From NCBI RefSeq assembly GCF_015207395.1, contig NZ_JADEWX010000036.1, positions 1 to 44,490 of the forward strand: a DNA stretch of 44,490 nucleotides, written 5' to 3'. Of this stretch, positions 1 to 7,318 are shown piece by piece. The translations under genes were made by a program, and so were the position numbers. The notes beneath the pieces are model-generated. The model saw only the letters and a program-made list of their open reading frames with translations, was not told the DNA's origin and did no database searches. The DNA is from Nodosilinea sp. LEGE 07088 (lineage in GTDB: Bacteria > Cyanobacteriota > Cyanobacteriia > Phormidesmidales > Phormidesmidaceae). Each line of letters begins with the position of its first letter. Positions within the stretch are counted from its first letter, which is position 1.

Positions 1-1443
1 CGATCCCTCGACTTGAAGTTTGGCCCCCGCCCTGGCGACCCGCCCCAGTGGCACCTCTATGTCGAAATCATGGGCAAGTACAGCAATGTTATTCTCGCCA
101 ATGCCCAAAACCAGATTGTGACCGCCGCCCACCAGGTCAGTGACCAGCAGTCGCGGGTGCGCCCCATTCAAACTGGGGATCCCTATGTGCTGCCGCCAGC
201 GATTATGAACCAGCTGCCCAGCCTAGAAGAATCCCAAGCGACATGGCAAGAACGGGTGACCCTGGTGCCCTCTACCCTTAAAAAAATGCTGATGCAGAGC
301 TATGGGGGGCTGAGTTCGTCGCTGGTGCGATCGCTGCTAGCAACGGCCCGCCTCACCCCCGACCAAGCCGCCGACAGCCTCACCCAACCCGACTGGGATC
401 GGCTGTTTGAGGCGTGGCAGCGCTGGCTCTTAGCCCTGGCGCAAAGCCAGTTTTACCCCGGCTGGGTCGAGGGGGGCTACACCATGCTCGATTGGGATGG
501 CAAGGATCCGGTGGCCGATGTGCATAGCTTGCTCAACCAGTACTACAGCCAGGAACTCAACCTCCAACAGTTTGAGCGGCTCAAAAACCAGATTCAGCAA
601 AAACTCAAGGGGCTACTCGACAAGCTCAGGCAAAAGGCCAACACCTTTGAGCAACGCCTCGACCAGTCGGCCCAGGCCGACCAGTATCGCCAGCAGGCTG
701 ACCTGCTGATGGCCTATAGCCACCAGTGGCAGCCCGGCTGCACCAGCATTACCGGAGAAGATTTTGCCACCGGGAAGCCGGTGACTATTCCTATTGCCCC
801 GGATAAAACCGCGATTCAACAGGCTCAGCGGCTCTATAGGCAACACCAAAAACTCCGGCGCGCTAAAGACGCCGTGGCCCCCCTACTGACCGAGGTGCAG
901 GCAGAACTGGCGTATCTAGAGCAAATTGATGCGGCCCTGGGCGACTTACCCATCTATAACGAACCCGGCGATCTCGAAGCGCTTAGCGATATCCGCAGTG
1001 AGCTGATTCAGCAGGGCTATATGACCGTGCCCGACTATCGCCCTAGCGATCGCAAAGATGCCAGCGAGGGCTTGCGGCAGTTCAGCACCCCCGACGGGCT
1101 GCCGGTGCTGGTGGGTCGCAACAACCACCAAAATGACCTGCTGATATCAACCCTGGCCACCGACTACGACCTCTGGTTTCATACCCAGGAAATTCCAGGT
1201 AGCCACGTGCTGCTACGGCTGGGGGCCGGTCAGGCCCCCAGCGATCGCGACCTCCAGTACGTCGCCAACCTAGCCGCCTACTTTAGCCGCGCCCGGCAGG
1301 CCGACCAGGTGCCCGTGGTCTACACCCAACCCCGCCACGTCTACAAACCCAAGGGCGCCCGGCCCGGCATGGTGATTTACAAATATGAAACGGTGATTTG
1401 GGGACAACCCCGCTGCATTGAGCAGCATTTTACGCTGGCTTAG
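1..1443 (+). CDS. NFACT family protein (RqcH/Rqc2/FbpA-like), 5'-truncated by window edge
   Basis: The reading frame is open from base 1 and ends at TAG 1441-1443; the first in-frame TTG (13) is not a plausible start, so this is the 3' part of a longer gene. The visible protein has a long central helical, coiled-coil-rich region (about residues 180-320 of the visible part) and a C-terminal NFACT-R type domain containing DLWFHTQEIPGSHVLL and a basic HVYKPKGARPGMV segment, the signature of RqcH/Rqc2 proteins. Known family role: binding peptidyl-tRNA on stalled 50S subunits and directing C-terminal tailing in ribosome quality control; older annotations call it fibronectin-binding protein A. Recognition is by motif; function is inferred from the family. 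The N-terminal part of the NFACT-N domain lies outside the window. It is the only plus-strand protein-coding gene before 4.5 kb. Confidence 0.9.
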   Translation, partial: RSLDLKFGPRPGDPPQWHLYVEIMGKYSNVILANAQNQIVTAAHQVSDQQSRVRPIQTGDPYVLPPAIMNQLPSLEESQATWQERVTLVPSTLKKMLMQSYGGLSSSLVRSLLATARLTPDQAADSLTQPDWDRLFEAWQRWLLALAQSQFYPGWVEGGYTMLDWDGKDPVADVHSLLNQYYSQELNLQQFERLKNQIQQKLKGLLDKLRQKANTFEQRLDQSAQADQYRQQADLLMAYSHQWQPGCTSITGEDFATGKPVTIPIAPDKTAIQQAQRLYRQHQKLRRAKDAVAPLLTEVQAELAYLEQIDAALGDLPIYNEPGDLEALSDIRSELIQQGYMTVPDYRPSDRKDASEGLRQFSTPDGLPVLVGRNNHQNDLLISTLATDYDLWFHTQEIPGSHVLLRLGAGQAPSDRDLQYVANLAAYFSRARQADQVPVVYTQPRHVYKPKGARPGMVIYKYETVIWGQPRCIEQHFTLA

Positions 1444-1833
1444 CCCTCGGTCGGCCATCCATCTGAGGGAGCCAGGGCCACCATCCACGCCCCGTCGCCG
1501 CTGATACCAAACAGCCTGCGCTTAACCTCTAAGCACAGGCTGGACTGCGCTTAACCCGCAGGGCAATGGTGAAGAAATTCCACAGACACTGAGTACATCT
1601 GCTCATCAGCTTAAGTTATCGAACCATAACACAATCGACAGAGATTGTATTAATGAAATTCTGTACTTGTTGTTACAATGAGCAACGGAGGAGATGAGAG
1701 CCCTCCAGGGAAAAGACAGTCAGCTTCTAGCACTACCCAAGTGCAATAGATTCTGGTGGTTTCTTCCAATTTGAGAGAACAACGTAGATTTTTAGTATTA
1801 CCTACATCGGCTTCCTTCGGGGGCCGATTTTTT
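1444..1833. other. Gene-free stretch, 390 bases
   Basis: No credible coding frame was found here. Just after the NFACT stop is an imperfect hairpin (arms 1514-1524 and 1530-1540, GCCTGCGCTTA against TAAGCACAGGC, one mismatch) that overlaps a 12-base direct repeat CTGCGCTTAACC (1516-1527 and 1545-1556). The second half holds an extended -10 promoter-like sequence and ends in a strong terminator hairpin; see the separate ncRNA and terminator entries. Confidence 0.6.
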
Positions 1834-1836
1834 TTA
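1686..1836 (+). ncRNA. Candidate small RNA, about 150 nt, identity unknown
   Basis: A TGT-TACAAT extended -10 element lies at 1671-1679. Initiation would be expected near 1686, followed by a short GGAG...CTCC hairpin, an unstructured AT-richer body and an intrinsic terminator at 1805-1836. No open frame of useful length fits this interval on the plus strand. The upstream plus-strand gene ends almost 400 bases earlier and already has its own hairpin, so the terminator is best explained by a separate short transcript. I compared it by eye with 6S RNA, SRP RNA, RNase P RNA and tmRNA signatures and saw no convincing match. This is inference from promoter-like and terminator-like signals only. Confidence 0.35.
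1805..1836 (+). terminator. Rho-independent terminator
   Basis: ATCGGC and GCCGAT arms enclose a loop with inner CC/GG pairing and are followed directly by a run of eight T on the plus strand. The T run is only on the plus-strand side, so it ends plus-strand transcription; it also abuts the stop codon of the minus-strand hydrolase gene (1834), for which the hairpin lacks a U tract. Confidence 0.7.
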
Positions 1837-3588
1837 TTCGTTACGTTTGCGATCGCCCTCTCGGGTAGGGCGCCGGGCAGGGGCTGCTGTCGAGAGCCCA
1901 TTGATCGGCAAGGTGATACAGGCAGGATGCTGAGCATCGTGAGCCAACGTCAGGGTAGTCACGCGGTAATCGAGTTGGGCACAGTCACCCGGCCCGGCCC
2001 CGGTACCACTGTTGAGCGCATAGGCCGGAAAGCACGCTGCCGCGACACTCAGCCGCAGCTGATGCCCTGGGGCCAGGGTGCAGGCGGTAGGGTGGAGCGC
2101 TAGGGCGATCGCCTGGAAATGCGGTTGGTTAGGGTCATGGTGATCGACGCGGCAATGCCCCTGGGTCAGATGCATCACTCGACCGTCGCCCCGAACCTCA
2201 GAGAGCACTACGCTGAGATCAAAGCTGGGAGTATCGGCCCGGCAGTAGAGGGTGGTCGTGGGTACACCCACCAGCGTCCAACCATCGGGCAAAGGTGGGG
2301 TGGTGTAGGTGAGAACGTCGGTACGGCTGTCGATAGCAGCCCGATCAAACGGCCCCGCAGGCAACCCGCAGTGCCCGCCCAGGGAGGGTACCGGTCGCCA
2401 GGGGTCATGGACAATCACATCCATTGGGGGCGGTGGATCCAGTGACGCAGGCGGGTCAGAGGTCAAGCGACCATCGTCAGAACGCAGCCCCGCCAAGCCC
2501 GTACTGGTGAGGTAGACGGGTGAGCCGGGGCCGGTCGGCCAGCGATCGCATTCCTGCCACTGATTGAGGCCCATCACAAACAGTCGAATAGCGGGTTCCC
2601 GGGATTCGTCAGCTACCTGGCCCTTGAGGAATCGATCAAACCAGCGCAGCTGCAGGCAGTCGATTGGGCTATCGGCTTCTGGGCCAAAGTCGAGGGCACC
2701 CACGCGACGACACCAGGGCAAATGTCCCCAAGGGCCAATCCAGAGCGACTGGGGAGCATGGCTCTGGGCCACCATCTGCTGATAGAGACGTAGATCACCG
2801 CGCAGATAAGGATCGTACCAGCCACCGATGTGCAGCATCGGCAAATCCACCTGTCCTAGGTCGGGCTGCAACTCTAGCCAGTAGCTGTCGGGTTGGGGAT
2901 GGTCGAGCCAGTGATGAAAAAATGAGTCGGGGGCGTAGGTCTGCAGCACCTGGGGCCGAGCGGGCATAGCCTCGTCTAGAGGCAAGGCATGGGCTGCCTG
3001 AAACAAGGCCTGATAGGCGACGGGGTTTTGCTGTCGGCGGGCGGTCTCGGCGGCCAGTTGGAGCGCCCAGCCCAGGCCAATTTGCAAGGGTAGCGCACCA
3101 TTTTCGTAGGCCCAATCGCTGTAGAGGTCATAGCCCACCATGGCGGGGGCGATCGCCTGCAGCGCGGGTGGCTGTTTAGAGGCCGCATAAATCTGGGTCA
3201 TGCCCTGGTAGGAGAACCCATACATGCCCACCCTGCCACTGCTCTGGGGTAGCCCTGCCGCCCATTGCACCGTGGCGTAGCCGTCGTCAGCCTCATGGCG
3301 AAACAGATCAAACTCACCGCCAGACGTACCGCGCCCCCGCACGTCTTGAATCACCACGATGTAGCCATGGCTGGCATACCAGGTGGGGTGGGCATAGACT
3401 ACGGTCGATGCGATCGCCCGACCGTAGGGCTGCCGCATCAGCAGCACGGGAAATGGCCCATCCCCCAGGGGATAGTACAGGTCGGCCTCTAGCTTGACAG
3501 CAGCAGTACCCGCATCTCCCGGTACAGTCAGCATCATGGTCTGCACAGGAAGAACAGGGTATGGGCCAGAGCGATGGGGCTTACTCAA
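1834..3588 (-). CDS. CocE/NonD family hydrolase (X-Pro dipeptidyl-peptidase-like)
   Basis: 584 residues. The N-terminal half is an alpha/beta-hydrolase: YGRAIAS near residue 55, DVRGRGTSGGEF (82-93) and the nucleophile elbow GFSYQG with Ser127, matching the CocE/NonD peptidase-S15 pattern. The C-terminal half resembles the jelly-roll PepX_C domain (conserved LTSTGL and CRADTPSFDLSVVLSEV segments). Family members are serine hydrolases acting on esters, amides or acyl-peptides; cocaine esterase and X-Pro dipeptidyl-peptidases belong here, but the substrate cannot be read from sequence. There is no signal peptide, so it is probably cytoplasmic. The gene lies 21 bases downstream of the cupin gene on the same strand and is likely cotranscribed with it. 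The start may instead be one of the Met at residues 18-19. Confidence 0.88.
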   Translation of the reverse strand: MSKPHRSGPYPVLPVQTMMLTVPGDAGTAAVKLEADLYYPLGDGPFPVLLMRQPYGRAIASTVVYAHPTWYASHGYIVVIQDVRGRGTSGGEFDLFRHEADDGYATVQWAAGLPQSSGRVGMYGFSYQGMTQIYAASKQPPALQAIAPAMVGYDLYSDWAYENGALPLQIGLGWALQLAAETARRQQNPVAYQALFQAAHALPLDEAMPARPQVLQTYAPDSFFHHWLDHPQPDSYWLELQPDLGQVDLPMLHIGGWYDPYLRGDLRLYQQMVAQSHAPQSLWIGPWGHLPWCRRVGALDFGPEADSPIDCLQLRWFDRFLKGQVADESREPAIRLFVMGLNQWQECDRWPTGPGSPVYLTSTGLAGLRSDDGRLTSDPPASLDPPPPMDVIVHDPWRPVPSLGGHCGLPAGPFDRAAIDSRTDVLTYTTPPLPDGWTLVGVPTTTLYCRADTPSFDLSVVLSEVRGDGRVMHLTQGHCRVDHHDPNQPHFQAIALALHPTACTLAPGHQLRLSVAAACFPAYALNSGTGAGPGDCAQLDYRVTTLTLAHDAQHPACITLPINGLSTAAPARRPTREGDRKRNE

Positions 3589-3609
3589 GGATCGGCGCTG
3601 CTCACAACG

Positions 3610-4158
3610 CTACAGGCTCATGGGCCGAGCATCGTGCCGCTCCAGCACGGCCAAGTCTTCGGCATCGAGTTCGACCGGCATGCCGCTGCGAATCAGCTCG
3701 GCAAAGTCTTCGTTAGGCACCATAATGCAAAGGGTGTAAAGTCGAGTCGAGCCAGTATTTTCCACCTCATGAACCCCGTTGGGAGGCACCAAAATACTGT
3801 CGCCAGCGCTGATGTCTACGGTTTTGCCATCACAGGTGGCGCGGCCTGCACCCTTAAGCACAAAGAACATTTCGACGGCGACCCGGTGGCGGTTGGGAGG
3901 GGTTTTACCGCCCACATCAAAAATTTCGACGCAGTAGGTTAGCGACATACCCGCAATGGTGGGGTCAAACACTAGGGCCAGACGGTTGGTGTCACCCGGG
4001 CTAATTCGGTAAGCTTGGTAGTCTCGAGGCGACTTGTAGATCGGCATAACGCAGCTGGTGGGCAGTGCGCAGGGCTCAGGTATGACCTCGGTGGGCATTA
4101 CTAAAGTGTCCATAAAAGATCGGCCTAATTTGCGAGCTGCTAGTGCGGGCTTAACCAT
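3610..4158 (-). CDS. Cupin domain protein
   Basis: 182 residues with a single conserved beta-barrel cupin domain at about residues 75-150. Motif 1 appears as GGKTPPNRHRVAVEMFFVLKG (second His of the usual pair replaced, His91 and Glu96 kept) and motif 2 as GDSILVPPNGVHEVENTG with His130. Three of the four usual metal ligands are therefore visible, so metal binding is plausible but not certain. The first 15 residues may be a false extension; an internal Met (MDTLVMPTEV) would start at 4113. The gene precedes the CocE-type hydrolase by 21 bases and the two probably form an operon, suggesting a joint role in metabolism of a small molecule. The substrate is unknown. Alternatives are a sugar isomerase-like or dioxygenase-like cupin; nothing in the sequence decides. 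Confidence 0.85.
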   Translation of the reverse strand: MVKPALAARKLGRSFMDTLVMPTEVIPEPCALPTSCVMPIYKSPRDYQAYRISPGDTNRLALVFDPTIAGMSLTYCVEIFDVGGKTPPNRHRVAVEMFFVLKGAGRATCDGKTVDISAGDSILVPPNGVHEVENTGSTRLYTLCIMVPNEDFAELIRSGMPVELDAEDLAVLERHDARPMSL

Positions 4159-4532
4159 CGTTCCAGACTGCCATGGAGACCACAGTAACCCACCGCACCT
4201 TTCATAAAAAGTTGCCTGGTTGGCAAAATCACCTGTGAATAGTCGAGTGTGACTATCTAACTGTGAGTATCTGAGCTGGTCAGGGCACAGTTAACCTAGA
4301 GCTAATTACCAATCGGTTCCTTTCACCCGATCATGTCAGATCTTCATAAACCGCACTGAGCAGCATGGTTTAGGGTTAGGCTAAATCTCAGAATTGCCTT
4401 GCACCGAGGGTTAGCTGAGTGAGAGATGGTTGAGTACGGGGCCTGAGCACCTACTTTGGTCATCGCGATTGAGCCCCAGCCCTCTATAACCTTTGCCGAT
4501 TCAATGATTATTTCCTTGGCCTAACGCGCAGC
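4159..4532. other. Divergent intergenic region, 374 bases
   Basis: Lies between the divergent cupin and receiver-phosphatase genes and must hold both promoters. I see no open frame and no strong palindrome. A TATAAC hexamer at 4485-4490, about 43 bases before the phosphatase ATG, could be a -10 element, but no -35 element is correctly spaced. Confidence 0.4.
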
Positions 4533-5666
4533 ATGATCGACATTCTCATCATTGAGCACGATGCCCCTACAGAGCAGTTTTTAGTTAGCGCTTTGAAGCA
4601 GCAGGGCTACAGCGTGACGACTGCCCGCACCGGGGCTGAGGGATTAGTGCTGGCAGAAAAGCTGCTGCCTGGGGTGATTATCTGTGACTGGAATATTCCT
4701 GGCACCATTGATGGACTGGCCATTTGCCACGCCCTCAAGCACCATCCGGTGCTGTCGATTACGTCGCTGCTGCTGCTGACTGCCCGCTACAGTACGGCGG
4801 CCCGGGTCAAAGGGCTCGAAATGGGTGCCGACGATCTGCTGTCTAAGCCAGTAGATATTAACGAACTCAATGCACGGGTGCGAGCGGGGCTACGCATTTA
4901 CCAACTCACCCAGGATCTGCGCCAGCAAAAGCAGCGCATGGAGGCCGAAATGGCCGAGGCCGAGGGCTACGTGCGATCGCTGTTGCCCAACGATCAGACG
5001 GGCCGGGTACCGATTCAGTCGCGGTTTGTGCCCTCTCAGCAGCTGGGCGGCGACTGCTACGACTACTATTGGCTTGACCCCGACTACCTGGTCATGTACC
5101 TGCTCGATGTGTCTGGCCACGGGTTGGGGTCAGCGCTGCTCTCGACATCGGTGCTCAATGTGCTGCGATCGCAGTCGCTGCCCGATGTCAGCTTCTACCG
5201 ACCCGAGAAAGTACTGCGGGCGCTCAATGAAACTTTTCAAATGAGCGACCAAAATCAGAAATATTTCACCATCTGGTATGGCGTGCTCAACTGCGCTAAC
5301 CGCCAGTTGCTCTATGCCAGCGCGGGGCACCCCCCGGCGGTGCTAGTGTCTATCGATGCCGATCAGCAGATTACCACGACCTGTCTACGGACTTCTGGCA
5401 TGCCCGTGGGTATGTTGCCCGACGCCAAGTATAAGTGGCAGCGCTGCCAACTGCCCCCCAATAGTAGCCTCTACCTATTTAGCGACGGGCTCTACGAAGT
5501 ACTCCAAAAGAACGATCAATATATCGGTCTGGATGCTTTTGTAGACTTACTGGCCCTGGCCAAGCGCGAGAAAAGCGTTGACCATATTCTAGATACGGTC
5601 ATTCAGCGCCAGGCGGGAGACATCGCCAGCGATGATATGTCGCTGATGATGGTCAGCTTAGATTGA
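4533..5666 (+). CDS. Response regulator with PP2C/SpoIIE-type serine phosphatase output
   Basis: 377 residues. Residues 1-125 form a receiver domain with phospho-acceptor Asp52 (CDWNIPG), the Thr of LLLLTAR and the Lys of LLSKPVD. A short coiled coil (about 125-150) leads into an RsbU/SpoIIE phosphatase: GGDCYDYY, DVSGHGLGSAL, AGHPP, SDGLYE and a C-terminal DDMSLMM carry the metal-binding Asp/Gly positions, so catalysis looks intact. Known family role: dephosphorylation of STAS-domain anti-sigma-factor antagonists in partner-switching modules. The acidic pocket reads E8-H9-D10 where an acidic pair is usual, so phosphorylation may be altered. It converges on the STAS gene at 5801-6136, a plausible substrate. 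No anti-sigma kinase is visible nearby. Confidence 0.93.
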   Translation: MIDILIIEHDAPTEQFLVSALKQQGYSVTTARTGAEGLVLAEKLLPGVIICDWNIPGTIDGLAICHALKHHPVLSITSLLLLTARYSTAARVKGLEMGADDLLSKPVDINELNARVRAGLRIYQLTQDLRQQKQRMEAEMAEAEGYVRSLLPNDQTGRVPIQSRFVPSQQLGGDCYDYYWLDPDYLVMYLLDVSGHGLGSALLSTSVLNVLRSQSLPDVSFYRPEKVLRALNETFQMSDQNQKYFTIWYGVLNCANRQLLYASAGHPPAVLVSIDADQQITTTCLRTSGMPVGMLPDAKYKWQRCQLPPNSSLYLFSDGLYEVLQKNDQYIGLDAFVDLLALAKREKSVDHILDTVIQRQAGDIASDDMSLMMVSLD

Positions 5667-5800
5667 TGCTTTGAGTTGCTCCATCGGCTCGCCTATACCG
5701 TCTCAACGCCGAGAGCAGAAACCGAAAGTTGGGCTAAATCCCCCTGCCAGCCACAAAGGCCTAGGGGAAAAGTGGTAGAGCCCCTGAACTTGAATAGACT

Positions 5801-6136
5801 TTAGACACCCTCAGATACTGAGAGATGGGCATTTTCAAATGCCTGCCGGTTTTCGTATAGGTCAAACACCCGATCCATGCTGGTGAGCTCAAATAACATG
5901 CGCACCTGGTCATTGGTGGAGCAAATACACAGACTGCGGTTCAGTCCCCGAATCTTCTTCAGCAGTACCACCAGGGTGCCCAGGCCCGAGCTGTCAATGA
6001 AAGTAATATCTTTGAGGTCAACTAAAATGACATTGGCTCCGTCTTGCAGCAGTTCTTCCACCGCCTGACGAAACTCTTCAGCCTTGGTGCTATCTAAAAT
6101 ACCGGTGGGCTGAATAACTTGAACGTTAGTAGTCAT
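5801..6136 (-). CDS. STAS domain protein (anti-sigma factor antagonist, SpoIIAA/RsbV-like)
   Basis: 111 residues from the ATG at 6136 (MTTNVQVIQPTG); the open frame reaches upstream to 6190, but the extra 18 residues do not look like STAS sequence. The whole protein is one STAS domain with a beta strand VILVDLKDITFIDSSGLGTL, whose DSSG (48-51) is the region of the phosphorylatable serine in SpoIIAA/RsbV. The family acts by binding and releasing a serine kinase/anti-sigma factor when dephosphorylated. The convergent neighbour is a receiver-PP2C phosphatase, the enzyme type that reactivates such antagonists. In Synechocystis, an IcfG-type phosphatase and STAS proteins are likewise neighbours. 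The kinase partner must be elsewhere in the genome. Confidence 0.92.
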   Translation of the reverse strand: MTTNVQVIQPTGILDSTKAEEFRQAVEELLQDGANVILVDLKDITFIDSSGLGTLVVLLKKIRGLNRSLCICSTNDQVRMLFELTSMDRVFDLYENRQAFENAHLSVSEGV

Positions 6137-6195
6137 AATAAAATTCACTGTCCTGAATAAACAATGGGCGGGGAACTGGCCCTCTAGCACTACGC

Positions 6196-7317
6196 CTAAA
6201 TCATAGCTAATGCCGGAGAGTAAATGGCTGTAGGAGTGCGATCGCGGCCAATTTCCACCACCAGATTAACGTGATCACTATCGCGCTTAAGGGGGTTAAT
6301 GAACAGCTCTGGGTGCAGGGCTCGCCAAAAATACTCCACAAATTCATCAATGGTGGCGTCGTTCATGCCCGCTTTACCCTGAGCTTTCATTTGGTGTTCA
6401 GCATCCTTACGCCACTGTTTACTGAGGCGATAGTCTGCTGGGCAGAGCACCATCAGACGGTCTAGGCAGTCCCAAAGCGGCAGGTAGATGGCAAGTTGAT
6501 CGTTCATGGCGCGGGCAAACTGGCGATCGGCCTCGGTGACAATGGGAGCCGGGGCCTGATCAAACTGAGCGGGGTCAATGGGCCGCGCCCCCAAAAACCA
6601 GCCTTCAAACAGCAAAATATCTATATCTTGCACCCATTCTGGCTCGACCCGATCGCCCTCGCCACCGTGCAGAGATTTATCAAACCGGGGTAGCGCTACG
6701 GCCTCACCCCGAGCTGCCCCACGCATCTGGGCTACGGTAGCCAGCCCCAAATCGACATCGTGGGTGCCCGGCGGCCCCCGCCACCGCAGCCGAGGGTCGA
6801 TCTGCATGAGCCGCTGGCGGTCGGCATGGGTTTTGTAGATGTCATCAATGGAGAGCCCCACGGCGTTATAGCCCATCGCCGCCAGCAGGTGCCGCAAAAT
6901 CAGCGTCAGGGTGGTCTTGCCGGTGCCCTGCCCCCCTAACACCCCCTGTACCAGGGGGCCATCGAGCCGGTCGCGAGCCTGCTTGAGGCTCAGGGCGAGG
7001 GGTAGCCACAACTGCCAGTACAGGTTCAAGTAGCGCTCGATCGGGGCCGCAGGCAGCGGCAGAGCGCTGTGGTGAGGCGCCACAGCCTGCAACCAGTGCA
7101 GCCGTTCCTGGAGTTGGGCGAGGCCGTTACTCGTGTCTAGGCCCCAGGCAATAGCCCGCGGGGGGTCAGCCAGTTCCCAGGCCAAGAGCTGCTGCCACTG
7201 GGCATCGTCGAGGGCATGACCAGCCAAGTGGCTGGCGAGCAGCGGGGCGATCGCAACATTGTCGGGAGTCGCAACATTGTCGGGAGTCGCTGTCAAATCT
7301 ACCATCGCGGCATTCAC
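6196..7317 (-). CDS. D-glycerate 3-kinase (GLYK, plant/cyanobacterial type)
   Basis: 373 residues from GTG 7317 (alternative ATG at 7305). P-loop GGQGTGKT at 128-135, followed by a Ser-Ile-Asp-Asp-Ile-Tyr segment (LSIDDIYKTHADRQRL) and PPGTHDVDLG, LPRFDKS and LFEGWFLG blocks, all typical of the GLYK-type P-loop kinase related to phosphoribulokinase. Known role: phosphorylation of D-glycerate to 3-phosphoglycerate, the last step of the photorespiratory C2 cycle, in the cytoplasm. The stop of the upstream DUF3352 gene and this GTG sit within TAGGGTG, so the two are almost certainly cotranscribed. The N terminus contains a perfect 18-bp tandem duplication (7253-7288) encoding ATPDNV twice, absent from the core fold and presumably harmless. 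Confidence 0.93.
   Translation of the reverse strand: MNAAMVDLTATPDNVATPDNVAIAPLLASHLAGHALDDAQWQQLLAWELADPPRAIAWGLDTSNGLAQLQERLHWLQAVAPHHSALPLPAAPIERYLNLYWQLWLPLALSLKQARDRLDGPLVQGVLGGQGTGKTTLTLILRHLLAAMGYNAVGLSIDDIYKTHADRQRLMQIDPRLRWRGPPGTHDVDLGLATVAQMRGAARGEAVALPRFDKSLHGGEGDRVEPEWVQDIDILLFEGWFLGARPIDPAQFDQAPAPIVTEADRQFARAMNDQLAIYLPLWDCLDRLMVLCPADYRLSKQWRKDAEHQMKAQGKAGMNDATIDEFVEYFWRALHPELFINPLKRDSDHVNLVVEIGRDRTPTAIYSPALAMI
7253..7288. repeat. 18-bp perfect tandem duplication inside the glycerate kinase N terminus
   Basis: Unit GCAACATTGTCGGGAGTC occurs at 7253-7270 and again at 7271-7288 with no mismatch. In the minus-strand gene it encodes a repeated six-residue block in a poorly conserved N-terminal extension. 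Confidence 0.95.
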
Positions 7318-7318
7318 C

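Noticed and set aside
1686-1836. Candidate RNA as 6S RNA
   Set aside because: The ends are not complementary and no long central-bubble stem could be drawn; kept as an unidentified candidate only.
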